A stretch of DNA of 64,000 nt from positions 1 through 64,000 of the forward strand of contig NZ_CALBRW010000003.1 of assembly GCF_937927635.1 (NCBI RefSeq), written 5' to 3'. The stretch's first letter is position 1; each line of letters begins with the position of its first letter. Position numbers and translations under genes: made by a program. Shown here in pieces: positions 32,854 through 41,597 of the stretch. This stretch comes from an uncultured Microbacterium sp. Its GTDB lineage: Bacteria > Actinomycetota > Actinomycetes > Actinomycetales > Microbacteriaceae. Below the pieces are notes generated by a model that was given only the letters and a program-made list of their open reading frames with translations, was not told the DNA's origin and did no database searches.

Positions 32854-33669
32854 TCACCAGATCGCTCCCGGATGCCGGCGGGCCAGCACCTGCATCTCCG
32901 CCAGTAGGTGGCCCATCGGAGTGGCGTGCGCACCGTGCCTGCCGCCGCCGCTCGACTGCCCGATGGCGGGCGCCTCGAGTTCGGCCTCGGCGAGCACCTC
33001 GGCGATCACGGCGTCGAAGCCCGCACGCAGCGAAGAGGGCTGCACTGCGGCATCCGCAAGTCGGGTGGTGAGGTCCTCGTCGCGGAACAGCTCGTCGATG
33101 TACGGCCACACATCGCGCAGCGCGCGGACGATCTTCTCGCGCGAGACGTCGGTCCCGCCAGCCAGCCGCAGCACCCACTGCACGGCGTGATCGCGGTGGT
33201 AGTCGACCTCCTTGACGGACTTCTCGGCGATGGCCGCCAGGGTCTCATCGGTCGAGGAGCGCAGCGCGGAGTACAGCTCGAACATGTAGGCGGATGCCAG
33301 CAGCTGGCGCGCGATGGTCTGCGCGAAATCGCCGTTCGGCTGCTCCATGAGCCAGGCGCTGCGGAACTCGGACTCGTCACGGAAGTACGCCAGCTCGTCC
33401 TCGCTGCGGCCGTCCCAAGAACCGGCGTAGCGCAGCAGGGAGCGGGCGTGGCCGAGCAGGTCCAGCGCGATGTTGGCCAGCGCGACATCCTCCTCCAGCT
33501 CGGGCGCGCGCGAGATCCAGGCGCCCAGCTGCTGCGACAGGACCAGCGCGTCGTCGGCCAGCCACAGGGCGTACTCGGCGATGTCGGCCGAGGTCGCGCG
33601 GGCCTCACCGCCGGAGAGCTCGGCAGCGAGCTCCAGCTCGTCGACCGAGACGTGCACATCCTCGCTCAC
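32854..33669 (-). CDS. paaC: Phenylacetyl-CoA epoxidase structural subunit
   Basis: 271-residue ferritin-like helical protein that holds the catalytic PaaA subunit in the epoxidase. It contains the family segments ALWLADDALVLSQQLGAWI, ANIALDLLGHARSLL and DYHRDHAVQWVLRLAGGT. The GTG start at 33669 overlaps the paaB stop (GTGA). Confidence 0.95.
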   Translation of the reverse strand: MSEDVHVSVDELELAAELSGGEARATSADIAEYALWLADDALVLSQQLGAWISRAPELEEDVALANIALDLLGHARSLLRYAGSWDGRSEDELAYFRDESEFRSAWLMEQPNGDFAQTIARQLLASAYMFELYSALRSSTDETLAAIAEKSVKEVDYHRDHAVQWVLRLAGGTDVSREKIVRALRDVWPYIDELFRDEDLTTRLADAAVQPSSLRAGFDAVIAEVLAEAELEAPAIGQSSGGGRHGAHATPMGHLLAEMQVLARRHPGAIW

Positions 33670-34019
33670 AGGTGCGGCACCCCCTCGGATGCCGTGTAGT
33701 ACACGGCGTGACGGTAGTTCTTGCCGGCCGGGCTCTCGAAGAAGGCGCCCTTGTCGTCGGGGTCGCTGGTGGTGATGGCATCCGCCGGCACGACCCAGAT
33801 CGAGACGCCCTCGTTACGGCGGGTGTACAGGTCGCGGGCGTTGCGCACGGCCATGGTCGCGTCTGGCGCGTGCAGCGATCCGACGTGCACGTGGTTCAGG
33901 CCGCGGTTCGCGCGGACGAAGACCTCCCACAGAGGCCAGGTCTCCTGCCCCTCGGTTGCTGAGCCGGGCCCACGCGCCCCGGAGGGGGGCGTGGGGAGCG
34001 AAGCACCGGGAGTCGACAT
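33666..34019 (-). CDS. paaB: Phenylacetyl-CoA epoxidase subunit B
   Basis: 117-residue small subunit. The core WPLWEVFVRANRGLNHVHVGSLHAPDATMAVRNARDLYTRR is highly typical. The first 25 residues are a Gly/Pro/Ser-rich extension not usual in PaaB, but the ATG at 34019 overlaps the paaA stop by one base and no closer start is evident. Bridges PaaAC dimers in the known complex. Confidence 0.95.
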   Translation of the reverse strand: MSTPGASLPTPPSGARGPGSATEGQETWPLWEVFVRANRGLNHVHVGSLHAPDATMAVRNARDLYTRRNEGVSIWVVPADAITTSDPDDKGAFFESPAGKNYRHAVYYTASEGVPHL

Positions 34020-34993
34020 CACGCCACCTGCCCTTCTGCGCGCAGTGCCTGCTTGCGGGCGTACTCGGCCGCGGCCTCGCGCACCCATGCGCCGTCCTCG
34101 TGCGCGGTACGGCGGCGCTCGATGCGCTCGGCGTTGCACGGCCCGTTGCCCTTCAGCACCTGGAAGAACTCGTCCCAGTCGATCTCGCCCATGTCGTAGG
34201 TCTGGGTCTGCTCGTTCCAGCGCAGTTCGGGGTCGGGCAACGTGATGCCGAGGATCTCGGCCTGCGGCACGAGCATCCCGACGAAACGCTGCCGCAGCTC
34301 GTCGTTGGAGAACCGCTTGATCTTCCACGCCATCGACTGTGCGGAGTTCGGGGACTGGTCATCCGGCGGGCCGAACATCTGCAGGCTCGGCCAGTACCAC
34401 CGGTTCACGGCATCCTGAGCCATCTCGCGCTGCTCCTGCGTGCCCTGCATGAGGGCCAGCAGGATCTCGAATCCCTGTCGCTGATGGAACGACTCCTCCT
34501 TGCAGACCCGCACCATCGCGCGCCCGTACGGGCCGTACGAGCAGCGGCACAGCGGCACCTGGTTCACGATGGCCGCGCCGTCGACCAGCCAGCCGATCGC
34601 GCCCATGTCGGCCCAGGTGGGGGTGGGGTAGTTGAAGATCGAGGAGTACTTGGCCTTGCCGTCGATGAGCTGCTGCGTCATCGTGTCGCGTGTGATGCCC
34701 AGGGTCTGCGCGGCGGAGTACAGGTAGAGCCCGTGGCCGGCCTCGTCCTGCACCTTCGCCATCAGGATGGCCTTGCGCTTCAGGCTCGGGGCGCGGGTGA
34801 TCCAGTTGCCCTCGGGCTGCATGCCGATGATCTCGGAGTGCGCGTGCTGGGAGATCTGACGGATCAGCGTCTTGCGGTACGCCTCCGGCATCCAGTCGCG
34901 CGGTTCGATGCGCTGCTCGTGGGCGACGTGCTCGTCGAAGCGCGCCAGCGCGTCGGCATCGTCGACCACGGAGAGGTCTGCGGGTGCGGTCAT
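34019..34993 (-). CDS. paaA: Phenylacetyl-CoA 1,2-epoxidase catalytic subunit
   Basis: 324-residue diiron monooxygenase subunit that epoxidises the ring of phenylacetyl-CoA. The ExxH metal motifs appear in KVQDEAGHGLYLYSA and CKEESFHQRQGFE. The C-terminal IDWDEFFQVLKGNGPCNAERI is a family hallmark. GAGGAG sits before ATG 34993; an upstream in-frame ATG at 35047 falls inside the putative operator and is rejected. First gene of the paaABCDE operon. Confidence 0.97.
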   Translation of the reverse strand: MTAPADLSVVDDADALARFDEHVAHEQRIEPRDWMPEAYRKTLIRQISQHAHSEIIGMQPEGNWITRAPSLKRKAILMAKVQDEAGHGLYLYSAAQTLGITRDTMTQQLIDGKAKYSSIFNYPTPTWADMGAIGWLVDGAAIVNQVPLCRCSYGPYGRAMVRVCKEESFHQRQGFEILLALMQGTQEQREMAQDAVNRWYWPSLQMFGPPDDQSPNSAQSMAWKIKRFSNDELRQRFVGMLVPQAEILGITLPDPELRWNEQTQTYDMGEIDWDEFFQVLKGNGPCNAERIERRRTAHEDGAWVREAAAEYARKQALRAEGQVA

Positions 34994-35016
34994 CTTCGAC
35001 TCCTCGGCGTTCTTCT

Positions 35017-35038
35017 TTACTGACCGATCGTTAGGTAA
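35017..35038. promoter_or_regulatory. Candidate PaaR-type (TetR) operator ahead of paaA
   Basis: An imperfect 22-bp palindrome centred on CGATCG (35025-35030), with ends TTAC and GTAA, lies 24 bases upstream of paaA. TetR-type PaaR regulators of phenylacetate genes bind palindromes of this kind with an ACCGATCG-like core. No paaR gene is in the window. Confidence 0.55.
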
Positions 35039-35071
35039 TTGTCGCATGCTCGTGAGGCGGTTGCAACCGGA

Positions 35072-35491
35072 TCAGAGCGAGCGGGAGATGAGTTCCAGAA
35101 GTGCCCGCCCGTACGCCTCAGCGGGATCCGGATGCTCGAACCGCAGCGTCTCTTGTGCGAGCTGGATCTCGACCTCGAAGGTGTCCTCCAGGCGCGTCAG
35201 ACGCCGGAATGTGCCGCGCAGCAGTTCGCGCAACTGGTCCTCGCGCGGCAGCCAGACCGCATCGGCCAGCTCCACGGCATCCAGAGCCCACTCCGTCGTC
35301 CCGTTGAAGGCGAGATCCGTGCCGCGCGGCGTGCGCCGCGCCTCGATGGTCATCTCGCTGACCGTGAAGGTCTCGGCCTCGATCTCGGGCTCGACCTCCT
35401 CGGGAAGGTCGAGCTGGAAGCGATCGCCGGATGCCGGATGCCACACCAACCCGGCTTCGCGCAGGGCGACGGCGAGCTCGCGGGTGATCAT
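35072..35491 (-). CDS. Conserved actinobacterial protein of unknown function
   Basis: 139 residues, soluble and acidic. The segments MITRELAVALREAGLVWHPASGDRF, FNGTTEWALDAVELADAVWLPREDQLRELL are shared by a short protein family widespread in actinobacteria and often mislabelled CpaE-like pilus assembly; nothing in it resembles an ATPase. It is divergent from the RecQ-like helicase (55-bp gap). Confidence 0.75.
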   Translation of the reverse strand: MITRELAVALREAGLVWHPASGDRFQLDLPEEVEPEIEAETFTVSEMTIEARRTPRGTDLAFNGTTEWALDAVELADAVWLPREDQLRELLRGTFRRLTRLEDTFEVEIQLAQETLRFEHPDPAEAYGRALLELISRSL

Positions 35492-35546
35492 GGGGACAGG
35501 CTATGCCTCGGGTGGCCATGTCGGTGCCGTCGGGCAGAGTGGAGGC

Positions 35547-37631
35547 ATGACCTCCACCACCCGCGATGCCGCGCTCTCCGCCCTCCGCGACCTCGTCGGC
35601 CGCCCGGATGCGGACTTCCACGACGGCCAGTACGAGGCCATCGAGGCCCTGGTGGCCGAACGGCGGCGGGCGCTGGTCGTGCAGCGCACCGGGTGGGGCA
35701 AGTCGGCGGTGTACTTCGTCGCCACGCTGCTGCTGCGCCGGCAGGGAGCAGGGCCCACGGTGCTGGTCTCGCCGCTGCTGGCGCTCATGCGCGACCAGAT
35801 CAGCGCGGCCGAGCGCGCGGGCGTGCGGGCTGTCGCCATCAACTCCACCAACGCGCACGAGTGGTCCGATGTTCTGGAACGGCTCGATCGTGACGAGGTC
35901 GACGTGCTGCTGGTCTCGCCCGAGCGGCTGAACAACCCCTCTTTCCGGGAGAACCAGTTGCCGACGCTGGTGCGCCGGATCGGGATGCTGGTGGTCGACG
36001 AGGCGCACTGCATCAGCGACTGGGGCCACGACTTCCGGCCCGACTACCGGCGCCTGCGCGACCTGATCGCGCAGATGCCCTCCGACGTCCCGGTGCTCGC
36101 CACGACCGCCACGGCCAACAGCCGCGTCGTGGCGGATGTGGCGGAGCAGCTCGGCGGCGCGGAGGTGCTGACCATCCGCGGGCCGCTGGCGCGAGCATCC
36201 CTCCGCCTGGGCGTGCTGCAGCTGCCGAACGCCGCCAGCCGACTTGCCTGGCTGCTCAGCCATCTCGACGATCTGCCGGGCTCCGGCATCATCTACACGC
36301 TCACCGTCGCCGCGGCCGTCGACACTGCACGGCTGCTGCGCGAGCACGGTCACGACGTGCGCGCGTACACCGGGCAGACGGACGCCGACGAGCGCGAGGA
36401 GTCCGAGGGGATGCTCAAGCGCAACGAGGTCAAGGCGCTCATCGCCACCAGCGCGCTGGGCATGGGCTTCGACAAGCCCGACCTCGGCTTCGTCATCCAC
36501 CTCGGTGCACCGTCGTCGCCGGTCGCGTACTACCAGCAGGTGGGACGCGCGGGCCGTGCCAGTGAGAGCGCCGACGTGCTGCTGCTGCCCGGCGCGGAGG
36601 ACAAGGACATCTGGCACTACTTCGCCACGGCATCCATGCCCGACAGGGAGCGTGCGGAGCGCGTGATCGCCGCCCTTGGCGACCAGCCCATCTCGACGCC
36701 CGCGCTGGAGGCCAGGGTCGACATCCGCCGCACTCCGCTGGAGCTGCTGCTGAAGGTGCTCGATGTCGACGGCGCCGTCAAGCGCGTGCAGGGCGGGTGG
36801 GTCTCGACCGGCGCCGGCTGGACGTACGACGCCGAGCGCTACGAGCGCATCGCCGCCGAGCGCCGGGCCGAGCAGCAGCACATGATCGAGTACCAGCAGA
36901 CCAGCGGATGCCGGATGGAGTTCCTGCAGCGATCCTTGGACGACGCCACCGCCGCGCCGTGCGGGCGGTGCGACAACTGCGCGGGGGCGTGGTTCCCGAC
37001 TGAGATCGGAGCGGATGCCGGAGCCGCAGCTGCAGGTTCTCTCGACCGTGTCGGCGTGCCCATCGAGCCGCGCAAGCAGTGGCCCACGGGCGCCGACCGG
37101 CTGGGCGTCCCCGTCCGCGGGCGCATCGTGGCCGAGGAACAGGCCGCCGAGGGGCGTGCGCTGGCTCGGCTGACGGATCTCGGCTGGGGCGGCACGCTGC
37201 GCGAGCTGTTCGCCGCCGGAGCTGCGGATGCCCCGGTGCCGCCGCAGGTGCTGGACGCATGCGTGCGGGTGCTGGCCGGGTGGGGATGGGAGGAGCGTCC
37301 GGTCGCGGTGGTGGGGATGCCGTCGCGCTCACACCCGCAGCTGACGGGTTCGCTGGCCCGTGGCCTGGCCGAGATCGGCAGGCTGCCATATCTGGGTGAG
37401 CTCGGCTTCTCCGGCGAAGGGCCGACAGGAGGTCCCGGCGGCAACAGCGCGTTCCGCGTGGCGGGGCTGTGGGAACGCTTCACGGTTGAGGGGCTGCAGA
37501 TCCCGGAAGGCCCCGTGCTGCTGGTGGATGACCTGGCCGACAGCCGCTGGACTCTCACCGTCGCGGCGCGCGCGCTGCTGCAGGCCGGTGCGACCGCGGT
37601 GCTGCCGTTCGCGCTGGGGCTGCGGGGGTAG
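35547..37631 (+). CDS. RecQ-like DNA helicase with C-terminal phosphoribosyltransferase domain
   Basis: 694 residues. SF2 helicase motifs: QRTGWGKSAVYF (Walker A), VVDEAHCISDWGHDFRPDYRRL (DEAH and RecQ signature), ATTATAN, and ALGMGFDKPDLGFVIHLGAPSSPVAYYQQVGRAGRA. A Zn-binding part with Cys in SGCRMEF and PCGRCDNC follows (about 455-475). No HRDC domain is seen. The last 120 residues look like a PRTase fold ending in GPVLLVDDLADSRWTLTVAARALLQAGA, a PRPP-loop match. It should unwind DNA; the role of the fused domain is unknown. GGAGG precedes ATG 35547. It lies between the two paa blocks. Confidence 0.87.
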   Translation: MTSTTRDAALSALRDLVGRPDADFHDGQYEAIEALVAERRRALVVQRTGWGKSAVYFVATLLLRRQGAGPTVLVSPLLALMRDQISAAERAGVRAVAINSTNAHEWSDVLERLDRDEVDVLLVSPERLNNPSFRENQLPTLVRRIGMLVVDEAHCISDWGHDFRPDYRRLRDLIAQMPSDVPVLATTATANSRVVADVAEQLGGAEVLTIRGPLARASLRLGVLQLPNAASRLAWLLSHLDDLPGSGIIYTLTVAAAVDTARLLREHGHDVRAYTGQTDADEREESEGMLKRNEVKALIATSALGMGFDKPDLGFVIHLGAPSSPVAYYQQVGRAGRASESADVLLLPGAEDKDIWHYFATASMPDRERAERVIAALGDQPISTPALEARVDIRRTPLELLLKVLDVDGAVKRVQGGWVSTGAGWTYDAERYERIAAERRAEQQHMIEYQQTSGCRMEFLQRSLDDATAAPCGRCDNCAGAWFPTEIGADAGAAAAGSLDRVGVPIEPRKQWPTGADRLGVPVRGRIVAEEQAAEGRALARLTDLGWGGTLRELFAAGAADAPVPPQVLDACVRVLAGWGWEERPVAVVGMPSRSHPQLTGSLARGLAEIGRLPYLGELGFSGEGPTGGPGGNSAFRVAGLWERFTVEGLQIPEGPVLLVDDLADSRWTLTVAARALLQAGATAVLPFALGLRG

Positions 37632-37673
37632 CCCGCCCGCCGCGGCTTCCGTTTCAGCGAGGCACGGGCGGGC
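37631..37673. terminator. Hairpin at the end of the recQ-like gene
   Basis: GCCCGCCCG (37631-37639) and CGGGCGGGC (37665-37673) are perfect 9-bp arms directly after the helicase stop. No T tract follows. Confidence 0.55.
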
Positions 37674-37723
37674 CTCACTTCACCGCTTCTCCGATCACAA
37701 CAGGATCGCCCAGTAGAAACGAC

Positions 37724-37775
37724 CTGGATCAGAACTGCGTCCCGCATCGCACTGGCGGATGCACTTCTGATCCAG
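37724..37775. repeat. Inverted repeat E between recQ-like gene and paaK
   Basis: CTGGATCAGAACTGC (37724-37738) pairs with GCACTTCTGATCCAG (37761-37775) except for one central base. It lies 20 nt past the paaK stop between convergent genes and, with the hairpin at 37631, could terminate both. Confidence 0.75.
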
Positions 37776-37795
37776 CCCGATGAGGCGCGCCACCC

Positions 37796-39091
37796 TCACC
37801 GCAGGTCGTAGACCCGCTTGTACTTGCCCTCGCTCCTCGGCAGCGTGCCGGGCTCCTCGAGCACCACCTCCACGGTCGTGCCGATGTGCTGTTTGATCCG
37901 GTGCTTCAGCACGTTCGTCGCCGCCGCGCACTCCTCCACCGACAGCGCGGGGTGCCGTTCGATCCGCACGGTCATGGAATCCAGGCGTCCCTCGCGCCGC
38001 AGCTCGAGGATGAAGTGCGGGGTCAGCGCCTCCATGCCCATCACGAGCTCCTCGATCTGGGTGGGGAACAGGTTCACGCCGCGCAGGATGATCATGTCGT
38101 CATCGCGCCCGGTGATCTTCTCGATCCGCCGCACCGCGGGATACGTCGAGCCCGGCAGCAGCCTGGTCAGGTCGCGGGTGCGGTAGCGGATCACGGGGAA
38201 GGCCTGCTTGGTGAGCGAGGTGAACACCAACTCGCCCAGTTCGCCGTCGCCCTTCACCTCGCCGGTCTCGCCGTCGATGATCTCGGGCAGGAAATGGTCC
38301 TCCCAGATGTGCGGACCGTCCTTGGTCTCCACGCTCTCGCTCGCCACACCCGGGCCCATCACCTCGCTGAGCCCGTAGATGTCCACGGCGTCGATGTTCA
38401 GGCGCTTCTCGATCTCGACCCGCATCTCGTTGGTCCACGGCTCCGCGCCCAGCACCGCCACCTTCAGCGACGTCCTGGTCGGGTCGATGCCGGCCTGCTC
38501 CAGGGCATCCGCGATGGTCAGCAGATAACTCGGCGTGCAGAGGATGGCATCCGGTTCGAAGTCGTTGATCAGCTGCGCCTGCCGGGCCGTCTGCCCGCCC
38601 GAGACGGGGATGACCACGGCACCCAGCCGCTCCACGCCGGTGTGCGCGCCCAGCCCACCCGTGAACAGGCCGTATCCGTACGCGTTGTGCACCTTCATCC
38701 CGGCGCGGATGCCAGCGGCGTACAGCGACCGTGCCACCAGATCGCCCCAGACATCCAGGTCCGCCTGCGTGTAACCGACCACGGTTGGCCGCCCGGTGGT
38801 GCCCGACGACGCGTGGATGCGGCGTACCTCCGCCATCGGCACCGCGAACATCCCGAACGGGTACGTCTCGCGAAGGTCGGCCTTGGTCGTGAACGGCAGC
38901 TTTCGAGCATCCTCCAGCGAGCGGATGTCGTCGGGGCCGACACCCGCCTCGTCGAACTTGCGACGGTACAGCGGCACGTTCTCGTACGCGTGCCGCACCG
39001 TCCACTGCAGACGCTCCAACTGCAGCGCGCGCAGCCTCTCCACCGAGTGCAGCTCGGGTTCGGATCCAGGGATGAAGGGTGCTGAGACCAT
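37796..39091 (-). CDS. paaK: Phenylacetate-CoA ligase
   Basis: 431-residue adenylate-forming enzyme that activates phenylacetate with ATP and CoA, the entry step of the pathway. The nucleotide loop is HASSGTTGRPTVVGYT (about 93-108); GLSEVMGPGVA and the hinge ITGRDDDMIILRGVNLFPTQIEE follow. AGGAG precedes ATG 39091. Last gene of the second paa block, 35 nt after paaI. Confidence 0.96.
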   Translation of the reverse strand: MVSAPFIPGSEPELHSVERLRALQLERLQWTVRHAYENVPLYRRKFDEAGVGPDDIRSLEDARKLPFTTKADLRETYPFGMFAVPMAEVRRIHASSGTTGRPTVVGYTQADLDVWGDLVARSLYAAGIRAGMKVHNAYGYGLFTGGLGAHTGVERLGAVVIPVSGGQTARQAQLINDFEPDAILCTPSYLLTIADALEQAGIDPTRTSLKVAVLGAEPWTNEMRVEIEKRLNIDAVDIYGLSEVMGPGVASESVETKDGPHIWEDHFLPEIIDGETGEVKGDGELGELVFTSLTKQAFPVIRYRTRDLTRLLPGSTYPAVRRIEKITGRDDDMIILRGVNLFPTQIEELVMGMEALTPHFILELRREGRLDSMTVRIERHPALSVEECAAATNVLKHRIKQHIGTTVEVVLEEPGTLPRSEGKYKRVYDLR

Positions 39092-39126
39092 GTCGACTCC
39101 TCGTCGTGCCGTGCGGTCCCGTGGCG

Positions 39127-39516
39127 TCAGAGCGGCGTCCGGTTGGTGGTGATGGAGCGGCCGCGAACCTCGGCGACGACGTCGCCGGTCTCATCGGTCA
39201 CGGTGATGTCGTACAGGCCGCTGCGGCCGTTGATCGTGCGGCGCACGGCCGTCGCCGTGAGCGTCTGCCCGGCCGCGGTCGACTTCAGGAAGGTGATGTC
39301 GGCACCGCCGGCGACCGTGACCCGCACGTCCTCGTTGCAGGCGATCGCGAACGCCGTGTCGGCCAGCGTGAACACCAACCCGCCGTGCGTGATGGCGAAG
39401 CCGTTGAGCATGTCCTCGCGCACCGGCATCGACACCACCGCGCGGCCGGGCTCATCGACCTCGACGACCATGCCCAGCATGGCCGAGGCGCGGTCGCGTT
39501 TGAGCATCTCCCTCAC
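39127..39516 (-). CDS. paaI: Hydroxyphenylacetyl-CoA thioesterase
   Basis: 129-residue hot-dog-fold thioesterase. The NGFAITHGGLVFTLADTAFAIACN segment holds the HGG loop and catalytic Asp. It hydrolyses dead-end CoA thioesters that would trap CoA during phenylacetate use. The GTG start at 39516 overlaps the paaZ stop (GTGA). Confidence 0.94.
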   Translation of the reverse strand: MREMLKRDRASAMLGMVVEVDEPGRAVVSMPVREDMLNGFAITHGGLVFTLADTAFAIACNEDVRVTVAGGADITFLKSTAAGQTLTATAVRRTINGRSGLYDITVTDETGDVVAEVRGRSITTNRTPL

Positions 39517-41597
39517 GCCGGCTCCTTGCTCACCAGCGTGAGCACGTCGTAGGTCGCGACGATCTCATCGTTCTGGTTGCGGATCACGGCATCCCACCGC
39601 ACCTCGCCGTACTCGTCGGTCTCGCGCGGGGTGATCTGCTTGGCGGTCAGCTCCACGCGGATGCTGTCGCCGGGCGACACCGGGGTGATGAACCGCAGGT
39701 TCTCCAGCCCGTAGTTGGCCAGCACAGGGCCGGGCTCCGGGTCGACGAACAGACCCGCCGCCCACGACACCAGCAGGTAGCCGTGCGCGACCCGGCCCGG
39801 GAAGAACGGGTTCGCGGCGGCCGCCTTCTCATCCATGTGCGCGTAGAACGTGTCGCCGGTGAAGTGCGCGAACGTCTCGATGTCGTCCAGCGTCACCTCG
39901 CGGGATGCCGAGACGATCTGCTCGCCGATCCGCAGCTCTGCCAGCGACTTGCGGAACGGATGCCGGCCATCGCTGTGCGCGGCGGCACCGGCGTGCCACA
40001 CGCCGGTCAGCGCCGTGAGCATCTCGGGGGAGCCCTGCACGGCCGTGCGCTGCATGTGGTGCAGCACGGCACGGATGCCGCCGAGCTCCTCACCGCCGCC
40101 GGCGCGGCCCGGCCCGCCGTGCACGAGGCCCGGCATGGGGGAGCCGTGGCCGGTGGAAGTGCGGGCGTCGTCGCGGTCGAGCAGCAGCATCCTGCCGTTG
40201 AACGGCGCGATGCGGGTGGCGAGCTCCACGGCCTGAGCGGGATCGTGCGTGGCGATGCTGGTCACCAGCGATCCGCCGCCGCGGTTCACGATGTCGGAGG
40301 CCTCTGCGACAGTGTCGTATGTGATCAGCGACGACACGGGGCCGAACGCCTCCACCTCGTGCACGGCATCCGCCTGCGCGTCGTCAAAACGCAGCAGCAC
40401 GGGCGAGACGAATGCGCCTTCGGGTGCGTCGCCGGTGCTGCCGTCGGCCCAGCGCACCTCGGGGGCGTCCGTGCCGCCGACGACGACTCGCCCGCCGGCA
40501 TCCTCCAGCTTCCGCACCTGCCGCAGCACCTCGTCGCGCTGCGCGGTCGAGGCCAGCGGACCCATCGTCACGCCCTCGGCGCGCGGGTCGCCCAGCACAG
40601 TCTTCTGATCGATGCGCGCCTGCACGGCGGCGATCACGGCATCCGCCGACGCTGTCGGCACGATCGCGCGACGGATGGCGGTGCACTTCTGGCCGGCCTT
40701 CGTCGTCATCTCCGTCACCAGCTGGCGCACGTACGCGTCGAACTCGGGGGTGCCCTCGGTGGCGTCCGTGCCCAGCACGGAGGCGTTGATCGAGTCGGTC
40801 TCGGCGGTGAACCGCACCCCACCCGTCTGCACCGACGGATGCTGTCGCAGCGCCTGCGCGGTCGACGCGCTGCCGGTGAACCCGACCAGGTCGCCCAGCC
40901 GCAGATTCTCGAACAGGTCGGGCACGCTGCCGCTGACCAGCTGCAGCGATCCTTCCGGCAGCAGGCCGGACTCCACGAGGATGCGCACCATGGCCTCGGC
41001 CAGGTACCCGGTGGGGGTGGCGGGCTTCACGAGCGTGGGCATGCCGGCCAGGAACGCCGGCGCGAGCTTCTCCAGCGAGCCCCAGACCGGGAAGTTGAAG
41101 GCGTTGATCTGCACGGCCACGCCCGGCAGTGTCGTGTACACGTGCCGGCCCAGGAACGAGCCGTCCTTCGACAGCACCTCGACGGGGCCGTCGACGTACA
41201 CGCGGCTGTTGGGCAGCTCGCGGCGGCCCTTGCCGGAGTACGAGAACAGCACGCCGATGCCGCCGTCGATGTCCACCCAGGAGTCGGCCTTGGTGGCGCC
41301 GGTGCGGGCGGAGATCGCGTACAGCTCGTCCTTGCGTGCGGTGAGCGCCAGTGCGAACTGCTTCAGCAGCAGGGCGCGCTGGTGGAAGGTCAGCGCGGCC
41401 AGGCTCGCGTGCCCTGTGGTGCGGGCGTACTCCAGGGCGGCGGCGAGATCCAGGCCCTCGGTGGAGACCGTCGTGACCAGCTCGCCGGTGGAGGCGTCGC
41501 GCACCTCGGTGCCACGACCCTGGGTCCCTGAGCCTGTCGAAGGGTCGTTCGGCGTCCACCACGCGCCCTGCACGTAGCTCGGCAGAAAGTCGGTCAT
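39513..41597 (-). CDS. paaZ: Oxepin-CoA hydrolase / 3-oxo-5,6-dehydrosuberyl-CoA semialdehyde dehydrogenase
   Basis: 694-residue bifunctional ring-opening enzyme. The N-terminal aldehyde dehydrogenase domain (about 1-520) has the catalytic Cys in AGQKCTAIRR and Glu in FTAETDSINAS. The C-terminal MaoC-like hydratase domain (about 545-694) has DTFYAHMDEKAA and GRVAHGYLLVSWAAGLF. Residues about 18-26 (NDPSTGSGTQ) come from a REP-like DNA element read in frame. ATG 41597 overlaps the paaH stop (ATGA). Confidence 0.95.
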   Translation of the reverse strand: MTDFLPSYVQGAWWTPNDPSTGSGTQGRGTEVRDASTGELVTTVSTEGLDLAAALEYARTTGHASLAALTFHQRALLLKQFALALTARKDELYAISARTGATKADSWVDIDGGIGVLFSYSGKGRRELPNSRVYVDGPVEVLSKDGSFLGRHVYTTLPGVAVQINAFNFPVWGSLEKLAPAFLAGMPTLVKPATPTGYLAEAMVRILVESGLLPEGSLQLVSGSVPDLFENLRLGDLVGFTGSASTAQALRQHPSVQTGGVRFTAETDSINASVLGTDATEGTPEFDAYVRQLVTEMTTKAGQKCTAIRRAIVPTASADAVIAAVQARIDQKTVLGDPRAEGVTMGPLASTAQRDEVLRQVRKLEDAGGRVVVGGTDAPEVRWADGSTGDAPEGAFVSPVLLRFDDAQADAVHEVEAFGPVSSLITYDTVAEASDIVNRGGGSLVTSIATHDPAQAVELATRIAPFNGRMLLLDRDDARTSTGHGSPMPGLVHGGPGRAGGGEELGGIRAVLHHMQRTAVQGSPEMLTALTGVWHAGAAAHSDGRHPFRKSLAELRIGEQIVSASREVTLDDIETFAHFTGDTFYAHMDEKAAAANPFFPGRVAHGYLLVSWAAGLFVDPEPGPVLANYGLENLRFITPVSPGDSIRVELTAKQITPRETDEYGEVRWDAVIRNQNDEIVATYDVLTLVSKEPA
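41522..41547. repeat. REP-like palindrome inside paaZ
   Basis: CCCTGAGCCTGTCGAAGGG with flanking bases forms the imperfect stem typical of a dispersed REP-like element that I know from many high-GC genomes. It is translated here as part of DPSTGSGTQ near the PaaZ N-terminus. A related copy lies in bkdC. Confidence 0.7.

Noticed and set aside
34994..35047. Upstream start for paaA at 35047
   Set aside because: It would place coding sequence through the palindromic operator; ATG 34993 has a strong ribosome site and family-consistent length.
35072..35491. CpaE pilus-assembly ATPase
   Set aside because: Only 139 residues, with no nucleotide-binding motif; the label seems to be an annotation carry-over.
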